This document shows, in pieces, positions 26,501 through 34,304 of a stretch of DNA of 56,441 nucleotides. Below the pieces are notes generated by a model. The model was not told the origin of the DNA. It ran no database searches and saw only the letters and a program-made list of their open reading frames with translations. Within the stretch, counting starts at the first letter, position 1, and every line of letters starts with the position of its first letter. This DNA comes from Flavobacteriales bacterium (lineage in GTDB: Bacteria; Bacteroidota; Bacteroidia; Flavobacteriales_D; Sanyastnellaceae): NCBI GenBank assembly GCA_947442505.1, contig CANEVR010000010.1, positions 1 through 56,441 of the forward strand. Reading direction: 5' to 3'. The position numbers and the translations under genes are program-made.

Positions 26501-27801
26501 ACAAATTGGAAAAAATTTGGACCGACTGGGAAGCCTTTGCCAGCTATGCATTCAACAAATCTCACTCTACCTGCTACGCCTGGATTGCTTTTCAAACAGG
26601 ATATTTGAAGGCCAACTATCCAGCAGAATACATGGCCGCTGCGATGACAGGATCATTGAGTGATTTAAAACAAGTAACATTTTTTATTCAAGACTGCAAG
26701 AAAAACAAATTGCCTGTTCTTGGTCCAGATGTCAATGAATCAGATGCGTTTTTCAATGTCAATAAAAACGGGGATATTCGTTTTGGATTGGCCGCTGTGA
26801 AAGGTGTTGGAGAAAGCGCGGTAGAGAGTATCGTGGAGGAGCGGATGAAAGGACCTTTCAAAAGTCCATTTGATTTCATCAAACGTGTTGATGCTAGAAC
26901 CAGCAACAAACGCGTCATTGAAGGACTCGTTTACAGCGGAGGCATGGACAGTTTTGGCATTGCTCGATCAGCCTATTTCACACCAGATGGAAAGAACAGC
27001 ACCTTTATCGAAACCCTTATCAAATATGGCAATGCGACAAAGGACACTTCTCAAAACGGGATGGCAACTTTATTCGGAGAGTCTGAGGATATAGATATTC
27101 CTGAACCTGCTATTCCAAGCCATCAACCATGGGATACATTCACACAATTGGCCCATGAGAAAGAAGTAGCTGGTATCTTCCTGAGTGGTCATCCGCTGGA
27201 TGACTACCGCATGGAAATTGACAACTTCTGTAGCCGGGGTGGCTTGGAATTGTTGTCCGATATGCCAACAGTGAAAGGACGCGATTTGAAAATACCCGGG
27301 CTCATCAAAAGCGTGCAGCACAAGATCAGCAAGGTTGGAAAACCATACGGATCTTTTGTACTTGAAGACTACACGGGAACCCGGGAGTTCAGTTTGTTTG
27401 GAGAGGAGTACATCAAATTCAAATCTTTCTTGGACAACAATTACCCAGTGGTTTTGATTGGAAAGGTATCAGCAAGATGGCAAAGACAAGATCAGAAAGG
27501 TCCAGAGGAATTGGAGTTCAAATTGCAACGCATTGACCTACTCAGTGAAGTAAGACAGAAACAGGGTAAATTCCTAAACATCACGGTGGACAGGAGATAC
27601 GTGACCCCTGAGCTGATCAATATTCTTGAGTCTCAATTGTTGCCCGGACAAGGCGCCACGCAATTGCGCATGAAAATTTTTGACGATGAATCCATGCTTA
27701 CTACATTGTCTGGAAATAAATTTCAATTGGACATCAGTGATGATGTTTTGGAAAGTTTAAAAAGGATTCCCAACATCGACTTCAATATCTCAGAGAACTA
27801 A
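23506..27801 (+). CDS. dnaE: DNA polymerase III subunit alpha with N-terminal DnaQ-like 3'-5' exonuclease domain
   Basis: A 1431-aa replicative polymerase. Residues 1-190 form a DEDDh exonuclease: FDTETTG (D6, E8), VGHNIDFD (D103/D105) and EAHDAAYDVEA (H169, D174). A linker of about 50 residues leads to the PHP domain, which opens FVHLHVHSQFS (241-251), then the polymerase palm with the catalytic PDIDIDF (D658, D660, D662), GPGRGSAAGSAVAYC, fingers, helix-hairpin-helix and OB regions. The protein is about 270 residues longer than E. coli DnaE, accounted for by the exonuclease. Proofreading in cis is therefore likely. Downstream gene starts on the last base of its stop codon. Confidence 0.95.
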   Translation: MYIIFDTETTGLPQNYNAPISDTQNWPRVVQLAWQLHSDDGALLSAQNIVVKPEGFSIPFNAVKVHGITTEKANEIGIPLHDALSRFLEDVQRAKYLVGHNIDFDIKVVGCEFFRLNNDFDILSILSLDTKEKGTEFCALPGGKGGKFKWPTLGELYFKLFGSNMIEAHDAAYDVEATTRAFFEMLKRRIIQTPESASIQEFHYEAPVLEASNFSQPAETHSAVIPTASPEDAEPIEQTTFVHLHVHSQFSVLQSTSEIGSIVKKAIEQKSPAIAITEHGNMMSAFVFNQEVEKYNKKNGTELKAIVGCELSICKNRLNRETKDDGFPVVLLAKNKKGYHNLAKLSSIAYTEGFYYLPRIDKETLEQYRDDLIATTGGLWGEVPYLILNVGEERAEEAFIWWKDLFGEDFYAELLRHGLEEENVVNETLLRFCKKHDVKYFAANNTYYTEKKEAQAQDALLCVKDGESLDKPKKYIGKRGREFRFGFPNDEFYIKSPQEMAKMFADLPEAIEETVRIADKCEQYSLGRSILLPKFDIPAEFIDLQDDIDGEKRGENAFLRHLTYEGAVKRYGEITPAITERLDFELKTIAHTGYPGYFLIVQDFCNKAREMGVSVGPGRGSAAGSAVAYCIGITNVDPIKYDLLFERFLNPERVSMPDIDIDFDDEGRGKVIEYVRNKYSKNAVAQIITYGSMAAKSAVRDSGRVMGLPLGDTDRIAKLIPDNSKLRDIVSKDNKELEKAFARDVVENAKALHAISQANSEEGKVVQMASLLEGSVRNTGIHACGVIITPGPIDQFVPVATAKDSDMWCTQFDNDVVEKAGLLKMDFLGLKTLTIIKNALKIIKQRHGIDIDIDQIPLDDPKTFELFQRGDTVSIFQYESPGMQKHLKDLKPTVFEDLIAMNALYRPGPMEYIPSFIKRKHGLEPIQYDLPEMEEYLKDTYGITVYQEQVMLLSQKLANFTKGQADSLRKAMGKKLKEELDKMKGQFMEGAQSNGHPKDKLEKIWTDWEAFASYAFNKSHSTCYAWIAFQTGYLKANYPAEYMAAAMTGSLSDLKQVTFFIQDCKKNKLPVLGPDVNESDAFFNVNKNGDIRFGLAAVKGVGESAVESIVEERMKGPFKSPFDFIKRVDARTSNKRVIEGLVYSGGMDSFGIARSAYFTPDGKNSTFIETLIKYGNATKDTSQNGMATLFGESEDIDIPEPAIPSHQPWDTFTQLAHEKEVAGIFLSGHPLDDYRMEIDNFCSRGGLELLSDMPTVKGRDLKIPGLIKSVQHKISKVGKPYGSFVLEDYTGTREFSLFGEEYIKFKSFLDNNYPVVLIGKVSARWQRQDQKGPEELEFKLQRIDLLSEVRQKQGKFLNITVDRRYVTPELINILESQLLPGQGATQLRMKIFDDESMLTTLSGNKFQLDISDDVLESLKRIPNIDFNISEN

Positions 27802-28514
27802 TGCAACGATATACTGCTGCAATCCTTTCGCTACTGATTACCCTTGTCTCGTTGGGACAGTCGAGCCAATGGGAAGAGGTAGAAAAAGATTTTTTATTGG
27901 GCAAGGTCAATTATGCCGCCGACGTTCGATTTAAAAAACTATCTACCTCCATTTGCACAAAAGAGAATGCGTATCTCCTGACAACGGTTTGTGACTCATT
28001 GGAAAAGATGATAAGCGCTGCAAAAGAATCGGAAATCAATTTCAAAGTCATTAGCGCCTCACGAAACTTTGAGCAGCAAAAAGGAATTTGGGAGAAGAAA
28101 TGGTTCGCAAGGAAAAGTCAATACCCCAAGGGATTGGATCGGGCTAAAAACATTTTGTTGTACAGTTCAATGCCGGGAACTTCCAGACACCATTGGGGAA
28201 CTGATTTTGATCTCAATTCATTGTCCCCACAATACTTTGAACAAGAAAAAGGAAAAAAGGAATATGAATGGTTGTGCAATAATGCCCAAAGGTTCGGTTT
28301 CTACCAACCCTACAACGCTGACCCGCTAAGAACTGGATATCAAGAAGAGAAATGGCATTGGTCCTTTTTTCCTATTGGTGCGCTGCTCACCCAAAACTAT
28401 TTGAAACAGATACAATATGAAGACATTGGACCTTTTTCAGGATCTTCATTTGCCAAAGAAATCAATGTCATACAACAATACGTCAATGGAATTCAGATTC
28501 CTCCCATTCAATAA
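27801..28514 (+). CDS. M15-family metallopeptidase (VanY-type D,D-carboxypeptidase), exported
   Basis: A 237-aa protein with a signal peptide (MQRYTAAILSLLITLVSLGQ). The zinc site of the VanY/DacB group is plain: SRHHWGTDFD (H-x-x-G-x3-D type) around residues 133-142 and EKWHWSF (about 186-192), plus the SASRNFEQQKGIW block. Such enzymes trim the terminal D-alanine from stem peptides, or act as endopeptidases, in the periplasm. The ATG overlaps the dnaE stop by one base (TAATG), an odd functional partnership that probably reflects compaction. The TonB receptor gene begins inside its 3' end. Confidence 0.88.
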   Translation: MQRYTAAILSLLITLVSLGQSSQWEEVEKDFLLGKVNYAADVRFKKLSTSICTKENAYLLTTVCDSLEKMISAAKESEINFKVISASRNFEQQKGIWEKKWFARKSQYPKGLDRAKNILLYSSMPGTSRHHWGTDFDLNSLSPQYFEQEKGKKEYEWLCNNAQRFGFYQPYNADPLRTGYQEEKWHWSFFPIGALLTQNYLKQIQYEDIGPFSGSSFAKEINVIQQYVNGIQIPPIQ

Positions 28515-30702
28515 AGTTCATTCAATCGCTGCACTAATCTGCCTATTGTATTTAAAGTCAACAGCACAAGTAGATAGCCTACCACAGCAATGGATGAAAC
28601 CATTGATCTATGTTGGCCTGGAGAAAGATCATTTACAATCCGATGAATCTTTGTTTATGGTTGACATCAAACAAAAAGAAATATTGCGATTGAATCCACG
28701 CACAACGGCAGATTTACTGAGCAAGAACGGAAATGTGTTTGTCCAAAAAAGCCAATTTGGTGGCGGCAGTCCTATACTACGCGGATTTGAAGCCAATAGG
28801 ATATTATTGATTGTAGATGGCATTAGAATGAACAATTTGATTTATCGCGGCGGGCATTTGCAAAACATCATCTCATGCGATGTCAATCAATTGGAAAAAA
28901 TGGAAGTGATTTTTGGTCCAAGTTCCTGTCTATTCGGAAGTGATGCCTTGGGAGGTGTCATTGAGATGGAGACCATTTCACCTAAATATAAATCCAATAG
29001 ACAATGGCGAACCATTTTGCAAAATCGCTATGAGACGGTGACAAACGGATGGATGCAACACTTCGAAACCCACTTTGGAAAAAGAAATTTTGCTTCGCTC
29101 ACATCCTTTACCATGCAGCAGCACCAGCGCTTCATGACTGGCAAAAGAAAAAATTCATTCTTCAAAGAAAATTTTGGAACCCAAACTTTTCACGGAGTAT
29201 GGAATGGGCAAGAAGACATCATGGTTATGAACGATGATGAGCATGAAATAAAGAACACTGCTTACACCCAAACCGACTTTTTACAAAAGTTGAAATGGAG
29301 AAAGGGAAAGCAAAAAAATGTAGAACACAACATTCAACTTCAATATTCAAATACCACCAATATTCACAGAAATGATAGACTTTCAGAATGGAGTGGAGAT
29401 CACCTCAAATTTGGAGAATGGTATTATGGTCCTCAAAAAAGATCGCTATTGAGTTACCATAGAATACAACAAAAATCCTTTCAGCTTTTTCAGAGAAACG
29501 ATTTAATTGTTTCACTTCAACAAATAGAAGAAAGCAGACAAAGCCGAAAGTGGGGAAACCCTTGGCTGGAGTCAAGAAAAGAAAATGTTGGTGTTTTTTC
29601 CATCACTCAAAACCTATACAGCATTACAGAACATCATGAATGGCAGATGGGATGGGACTATCAATACAATGAGCTCACCTCCACAGCGCATTCAACAAAT
29701 AAAATCACCCAAGAACACAAGCAAATTGGCGCACGTTATCCTACTGGAAAAAACAACATGCAATCCATTTCAGTATATAGCGTGCACACCTACCGTCCCA
29801 ACCAGAAATGGACTTTCCATGACGGACTCCGCGGTGGCTATTCATCGTTATTTTCCGCATTTGATGATCGCTATTCCTGGCTTTCTGCCGCAAATGATAT
29901 TCAACAGAAAATGCCGTACTACTCGGGTTCTTTTGGAATGCAATATCATCTCACTCAGCATCAATCTTTAACAGCGCAATTGTCCTCTGGTTACCGCGTA
30001 CCCAACATTGATGACTTGAGCAGAATTTTTGAAACAACGCAGGGAAATGTTATTGTACCCAATGCCAATCTCAAACCAGAGCAATCCATGAATATTGACT
30101 TTGGATACAAATGGGTTGGCGAGAAAATTCAATACCACTTCATGTATTATCAAGCATGGATAGACAACATCATAGCACTTTCGCCCTTCACGCTAAACGG
30201 AAATAGCTCGCTGATTTGGGATGGCGTATCAAGTACCATTCTTGCCAATCAAAACTTTGATAGCGCTGTCATCAAAGGCATTCAAGGTCAATGTTCTGGC
30301 TCCATTGGCAACAAAACCCAATGGAAATTGCAAGGGCAGTGGACAGACGGTTCCATCAACAATGACAAAAACCAACCTTTGGATCACATTCCACCAGGAA
30401 TGATGGGAGGTAGTCTACAGCAAGAGTGGCGGAAATTTCATTTCCTGTTACAAAGCCAATATAACGGCTGGAAAAGAATAGCAGATTATCGACTCAATGC
30501 CGAAGACAATGAAAATTATGCAACGACAGAAGGAACTCCAGCTTATTTCTTAATGGATATCCGGGTTGAATTCTTATTGAATTACAAGCTGACTATCCAT
30601 TCAGGAATAGACAATTTAATGGACACCCAATACCGGCCTTTTGCCAGCGGAATCAATGGATCCGGAAGGAATTTCTATTTTTCCATTCGATGGAATCCAT
30701 AA
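28486..30702 (+). CDS. TonB-dependent outer-membrane receptor, haem-receptor-like
   Basis: A 738-aa outer-membrane protein: signal peptide (FNKVHSIAALICLLYLKSTAQ), plug domain from about residue 50 to 170 with GGGSPILRGFEANRILLIVDG and GPSSCLFGSDALGGVIEM, then a long beta-barrel with alternating aromatic strands, closing with DNLMDTQY and a C-terminal aromatic-rich strand (RNFYFSIRWNP). The FEANRILLIVDGIRMNN block resembles receptors of the haem/haemoglobin group, but ligand is not proven. Start is chosen among three in-frame ATGs (28417, 28465, 28486) because the last gives a clean signal peptide; it overlaps the peptidase gene by 29 bases. Confidence 0.86.
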   Translation: MEFRFLPFNKVHSIAALICLLYLKSTAQVDSLPQQWMKPLIYVGLEKDHLQSDESLFMVDIKQKEILRLNPRTTADLLSKNGNVFVQKSQFGGGSPILRGFEANRILLIVDGIRMNNLIYRGGHLQNIISCDVNQLEKMEVIFGPSSCLFGSDALGGVIEMETISPKYKSNRQWRTILQNRYETVTNGWMQHFETHFGKRNFASLTSFTMQQHQRFMTGKRKNSFFKENFGTQTFHGVWNGQEDIMVMNDDEHEIKNTAYTQTDFLQKLKWRKGKQKNVEHNIQLQYSNTTNIHRNDRLSEWSGDHLKFGEWYYGPQKRSLLSYHRIQQKSFQLFQRNDLIVSLQQIEESRQSRKWGNPWLESRKENVGVFSITQNLYSITEHHEWQMGWDYQYNELTSTAHSTNKITQEHKQIGARYPTGKNNMQSISVYSVHTYRPNQKWTFHDGLRGGYSSLFSAFDDRYSWLSAANDIQQKMPYYSGSFGMQYHLTQHQSLTAQLSSGYRVPNIDDLSRIFETTQGNVIVPNANLKPEQSMNIDFGYKWVGEKIQYHFMYYQAWIDNIIALSPFTLNGNSSLIWDGVSSTILANQNFDSAVIKGIQGQCSGSIGNKTQWKLQGQWTDGSINNDKNQPLDHIPPGMMGGSLQQEWRKFHFLLQSQYNGWKRIADYRLNAEDNENYATTEGTPAYFLMDIRVEFLLNYKLTIHSGIDNLMDTQYRPFASGINGSGRNFYFSIRWNP

Positions 30703-30726
30703 AAAAAGGCCATGAAACCATGGCCT
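30701..30726 (-). terminator. Rho-independent terminator of the ferredoxin gene
   Basis: On the minus strand AGGCCATG-GTTT-CATGGCCT is a perfect 8-bp stem followed by a seven-T run (complement of 30701-30707). It lies about 20 bases past the ferredoxin stop, and its T run begins at the stop codon of the convergent TonB receptor. The stem may also help end plus-strand transcripts, but without a T run there. Confidence 0.85.
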
Positions 30727-30748
30727 AAATTCAATGCAAATTTGAATA

Positions 30749-31099
30749 TTACAAATGCATAAATGCCTTTTTTTGCAACAAGGCTTCTTTGCTTTCTCTA
30801 TAATCTGGATCATCCACGCAGCAATCTACTGGACAAACAGCTGCGCATTGAGGCTCATCGTGAAAACCCACACACTCTGTGCACTTGTCATGAACAATGT
30901 AATAAACGTCCATGCTCTTGGGTTCCATCAAACCATCTGAATCAACTTCAGCCCCTCCTGTAATGGGAGAAATAATCCCTTTTAATCCGGTTCCATCAGA
31001 ATATTTCCATTCTGCACCACCCTCGTAAATGGCGTGGTTGGGACACTCGGGTTCACAAGCTCCGCAATTGATGCACGCATCGGTAATCATGATTGCCAT
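30749..31099 (-). CDS. 2[4Fe-4S] ferredoxin, Alvin-type
   Basis: A 116-aa cytosolic electron carrier. The first cluster motif is CINCGACEPECP (C-x2-C-x2-C-x3-CP). The second is CTECVGFHDEPQCAAVCP, a C-x2-C-x8-C-x3-CP form with the enlarged loop known from the Allochromatium vinosum type of ferredoxin. About 40 residues separate the two motifs, longer than in clostridial ferredoxins, and a C-terminal extension follows. It is divergent from an acyl-CoA reductase gene with only 57 bases between starts, suggesting related expression; no direct partner can be proven. Confidence 0.92.
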   Translation of the reverse strand: MAIMITDACINCGACEPECPNHAIYEGGAEWKYSDGTGLKGIISPITGGAEVDSDGLMEPKSMDVYYIVHDKCTECVGFHDEPQCAAVCPVDCCVDDPDYRESKEALLQKKAFMHL

Positions 31100-31125
31100 A
31101 TCTGTATCGCTTTAATGTAATTTTG
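31093..31125 (+). promoter_or_regulatory. Promoter of the acyl-CoA reductase gene
   Basis: TTG at 31093-31095, a 22-base spacer and TAATTTTG at 31118-31125 fit TTG-N(17-23)-TAnnTTTG exactly. The -33 element lies inside the first codons of the divergent ferredoxin gene. Confidence 0.7.
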
Positions 31126-31130
31126 CGGCG

Positions 31131-31138
31131 CAAATGTA
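31131..31138 (-). promoter_or_regulatory. Probable -7 element of the ferredoxin promoter
   Basis: On the minus strand this is TACATTTG, an exact -7 match, with a leader of about 27 bases. No clear TTG lies at -33 (a TTC is present at about the right distance). It is 5 bases from the divergent -7 element, so the two promoters overlap almost completely. Confidence 0.5.
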
Positions 31139-31156
31139 CGCCATAACGTTTTAACT

Positions 31157-32212
31157 ATGAATACTACCCTAGAACAACGAGTCAAAGCTTTTGTTCAGCT
31201 CTCCAAACTCATGGAAAGTCTTTCCCAGCAATCCAACTGGCCTGGTTTTGATTGTGGTCTTACCGAAGATGAATACCAAAGCGCCAACGAAGTGGTTACC
31301 ACCCAAGTATCCTACAATGGATGGTTCACAGAGGAGAATACACGAAAGGCCATTGGTGAGTGGGCAGTAAATCTGAATGAAAGTCAACTATTGAATTGGA
31401 TCAATTCTTATTCAATCCCAGACTATCAGGAGCAACCGCAAACTGTTGCCATCATTTGCGCTGGCAACATTCCTATGGTGGGTTTTCACGATATCCTTTG
31501 CGTCTTATTGAGTGGACACAAGGCTTTGATTAAATTGTCCAGCGATGATGCACGTCTTATACCCTTGTTTGTATACCTACTTATGAAGTGGGAACCATCG
31601 TTCAAAAATCAAATCATTTGGGCGGAAGGGAAACTTGAAAATTTCCACAGAATCATCGCTACAGGCAGTGATAACACCTCTAGATATTTTCATGCATACT
31701 TTGACAAGTACCCCAACATCATTCGCCATTCTAGAACCAGTGTTGCCATTTTAGACGGCAGTGAGTCTGAGGAAGAGCTCAATGGTTTGGCCCATGATGT
31801 CTTTGACTATTTTGGAATGGGCTGCAGAAATGTATGCAAGGTTTTCATTCCTCTAGGGTATGATTTGAACACCATCATCAAAGCCCTACTTCCATTTCAG
31901 GAGGTCATTAAGCACAACAAATACGCCAACAACTATGACTACAATAAAGCCGTTTGGCTTTTAAATCAGGTAGATTTATTGGAAAATGGGTTCATGCTTT
32001 TCAAGGAGGACCAAGGTTGGGTGGCCCCTACAGGAAGTCTTTTTTATGAATATTATTCTGACATTCAAGAAGTTCAATCCCGAATTGCTGAGCACCAACT
32101 ACATCTTCAGTGTGTTGTAGGCAAAGGATTTATTCCATTTGGTCAAGCACAATGTCCCAAACTCAGTGATTACCCGGATAATGTGGATGTAATGAAGTTT
32201 CTACTTTCCTAA
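31157..32212 (+). CDS. Acyl-CoA reductase (LuxC-like aldehyde-dehydrogenase fold)
   Basis: A 351-aa protein of the acyl-CoA reductase (LuxC, PF05893-type) group, which reduces acyl-CoA or acyl thioesters to aldehydes with NADPH. Supporting segments are VAIICAGNIPMVGFHDILCVLLSG (nucleotide-binding loop), ALIKLSSDDARLIPL, SVAILDGSESEEELNGLAHDVFDYFGMGCRNVCKVFIP with the likely catalytic cysteine in GMGCRNV, and the C-terminal LQCVVG. It is shorter than LuxC (about 480 aa). No luciferase genes are nearby; a role in fatty aldehyde or alkyl-lipid formation is only inference. Confidence 0.85.
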   Translation: MNTTLEQRVKAFVQLSKLMESLSQQSNWPGFDCGLTEDEYQSANEVVTTQVSYNGWFTEENTRKAIGEWAVNLNESQLLNWINSYSIPDYQEQPQTVAIICAGNIPMVGFHDILCVLLSGHKALIKLSSDDARLIPLFVYLLMKWEPSFKNQIIWAEGKLENFHRIIATGSDNTSRYFHAYFDKYPNIIRHSRTSVAILDGSESEEELNGLAHDVFDYFGMGCRNVCKVFIPLGYDLNTIIKALLPFQEVIKHNKYANNYDYNKAVWLLNQVDLLENGFMLFKEDQGWVAPTGSLFYEYYSDIQEVQSRIAEHQLHLQCVVGKGFIPFGQAQCPKLSDYPDNVDVMKFLLS

Positions 32213-32213
32213 C

Positions 32214-32221
32214 TATATTTG
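32214..32221 (+). promoter_or_regulatory. Possible -7 element touching the lipoprotein start
   Basis: TATATTTG is an exact match to TAnnTTTG and ends 3 bases before the ATG at 32225. It starts within 2 bases of the preceding stop. No TTG stands at the right distance, so it may be chance; if real, the message is leaderless. Confidence 0.33.
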
Positions 32222-32224
32222 GCC

Positions 32225-33358
32225 ATGCGTAAATTAGGAATCGGTTTTTTTGGTATACTACTGGTGGTGGTTATGTTTCATGCTTGCACCACGGAGGTTG
32301 AACTCAATGCACCCTACAAAAGCACAACTGTGGTTTTTGGTTTATTGGATCCAAAACTCGACACCCAGTATATTAAAATCAATAAAACATTTCTTGGCGA
32401 TGGCAACAACTATGACTTTGCCCTGATCCGCGACAGCAGTGAATACAAGTGGGAAGAATTTAAGCGTTTGGTCATTGAAAAATACGTCAACAACACCAAA
32501 GTAGACGAGTGGGATTTGCAAGCCGTTGAAGTTTCCAAAGATCCTTACGGTTTGTTTTATGCTCCACTTCAGACAGTATACATGTTGCCAACACCAGGAG
32601 GATTAAATCCTGATGCCACCTACAAATTGGTTGTCGACTTTCACAACCGTCCCGATGTTTATGCCACCACTGATTTGGTGAAAACCAATGAAGTGTCAAT
32701 TCAAAATCCATTGCCCAATGTAGCGATGATCTTGGCGCAGTTCAACGCTTCAACCCAAGACATCAATTACAAGGACGACGTCACAGTGAAATGGACACCT
32801 GCACCCAATGTATCGTCTTATGACATCACTTTGCACTTCAACTATTTGGAGCAAACCTACGCTGACAACGCCCACACGCAACTCATCAAAACAGACACTT
32901 TGCGATTGGACTACTATATAGGAAATTTTGATAGCGACAATTTGGAAACCAATGGAGGTGCTGTTTCAGCAAGCTTTGCAGGAGAAGGATTTTTCATTTA
33001 TTTGCAAAGCAAATTGGCTGTCAACCCCAAGGTGAGAAGAATTCCGGGACATCAATTCCCTGCTTCTACCGCCAAATGTTTTGAATTGACCATTGGAATG
33101 GCCAACGAAGAATTGGGTACATACTTGTCTGTCAATGCACCTGTCACTGGGGTTATTCAAGAAAGACCCACTTACAGCAATGTCTCCAATGGATTGGGAT
33201 TATTTGCCTCAAGAAGTGCCATCATGCAAAAGGACATTCGATTAGTAGGCCAAAATGGTTTAACTGGCAATCTGTACGCTTTGGTTCAAGGTTCTTACTG
33301 CGCAGCACTCAACTTCTGCGACCCTGATCCTACTTCTGATTTTCCTTGCTCGAACTAA
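32225..33358 (+). CDS. Lipoprotein, DUF4249-like
   Basis: A 377-aa predicted lipoprotein: hydrophobic signal MRKLGIGFFGILLVVVMFHAC with a lipobox-type cysteine at residue 21, followed by TTEVELNAPYKSTTVVFGLLD. The opening after the cysteine (xTEVxLxAPY..xVVxGLLD) and the beta-rich body parallel the DUF4249 protein at 49603, so the two may be distant relatives; function is unknown. I use the ATG at 32225 in place of the TTG at 32219. It lies 12 bases after the acyl-CoA reductase and overlaps the convergent SH3 gene by 29 bases. Confidence 0.75.
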   Translation: MRKLGIGFFGILLVVVMFHACTTEVELNAPYKSTTVVFGLLDPKLDTQYIKINKTFLGDGNNYDFALIRDSSEYKWEEFKRLVIEKYVNNTKVDEWDLQAVEVSKDPYGLFYAPLQTVYMLPTPGGLNPDATYKLVVDFHNRPDVYATTDLVKTNEVSIQNPLPNVAMILAQFNASTQDINYKDDVTVKWTPAPNVSSYDITLHFNYLEQTYADNAHTQLIKTDTLRLDYYIGNFDSDNLETNGGAVSASFAGEGFFIYLQSKLAVNPKVRRIPGHQFPASTAKCFELTIGMANEELGTYLSVNAPVTGVIQERPTYSNVSNGLGLFASRSAIMQKDIRLVGQNGLTGNLYALVQGSYCAALNFCDPDPTSDFPCSN

Positions 33359-34304
33359 TCCACTCCCGGAATTCTTCGGGAAGCTGTTCAGGCAGATACA
33401 GGGTATCTCCATTGTAATCATTGAGCATGTAATACAAGGTTTGTGTTTTAATAGAAGACTTATCCTCTTTCCACTTTCCGTCTTGCCAATACAATTCTCG
33501 TCTTCTTCCTATGCGTTCCGTGATTGCCCTTGGGTATTCAGCATTGGGTTCAAAATAATCGGTGTAATCTTCTCCCGACAAAAGGAGTTTGTCTTTCTGA
33601 CCTTTCATGTCGGATGGAAAAATGGGCGTATCCCAAACGGAAAACTCACCGTCAGCCACTCCTCCAATCACCAATTGATCCAAGAACTGGGTTCCATCCC
33701 AAAACAACCAAACAGCTCCAGAAAAATGTCCACATGACTCTCCACTCTCCTCCACTGCAATAACATCTTTAAACATGGACAAACCACGATTTCCTGTATT
33801 GTTCACATTCCACACAGGCTCCCAAACCTCAAAACGGTACTTGGCAATTTCCTTGTGGTTTCGAACAGCACGTATCTGCATCCAAGTCACCTGTTTACTG
33901 CTGGTGTCATTTGGATTGTATGGGATAAATTGCTCATACCCCACAAGAAACTTAACATCGACATCTGATTGACTACCTGTAAACCAACGTGTCATTAAAC
34001 CTCCCCAAATCCAACCTTGTCCTGAATCTGTTAGTACTTTATACCAAACACTTTGAATTCCATTGATATCCAATGTATCGTGAGACTCTTTCAAAATCTC
34101 ACATCCTGTCCCTATGGGTAATCGGGCAACAGGCCTAGCATCCTTTCCTGGCTTTACTCTGAGTGTAGCATTGTCCACCCAAGTGTATGCATCTACACAT
34201 TCAAAACAGGGAACAGTATCAAAATAATGGGCAACCCAAACGTTTTGAGCCTTTGTTATTGTTGTAAAGAATAACAACAACGAAAAAATTACAATTCTAT
34301 TCAT
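33330..34304 (-). CDS. Exported protein with bacterial SH3 domain
   Basis: A 324-aa protein with a signal peptide (MNRIVIFSLLLFFTTITKAQ). Residues about 42-105 fit a bacterial SH3 domain (NATLRVKPGKDARPVARLPIGTGCEIL ... WYKVLTDSGQGWIWGGLMT), as used to bind peptidoglycan or protein ligands. The rest is tryptophan-rich beta sequence (VWLFWDGTQFLDQLVIGGVADGEFSVWDTPIFP) that I do not recognise. It starts inside the last 8 bases of the T9SS subtilase gene, so it is the third gene of a tightly coupled operon with that protease and a YwqK-like protein. Confidence 0.78.
   Translation of the reverse strand: MNRIVIFSLLLFFTTITKAQNVWVAHYFDTVPCFECVDAYTWVDNATLRVKPGKDARPVARLPIGTGCEILKESHDTLDINGIQSVWYKVLTDSGQGWIWGGLMTRWFTGSQSDVDVKFLVGYEQFIPYNPNDTSSKQVTWMQIRAVRNHKEIAKYRFEVWEPVWNVNNTGNRGLSMFKDVIAVEESGESCGHFSGAVWLFWDGTQFLDQLVIGGVADGEFSVWDTPIFPSDMKGQKDKLLLSGEDYTDYFEPNAEYPRAITERIGRRRELYWQDGKWKEDKSSIKTQTLYYMLNDYNGDTLYLPEQLPEEFREWISSSKENQK

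Noticed and set aside
31157-32212. LuxC-like reductase taken as a sign of a bioluminescence operon
   Set aside because: No luxA, luxB, luxD or luxE neighbour; the protein is shorter than LuxC and is better read as a general acyl-CoA reductase.
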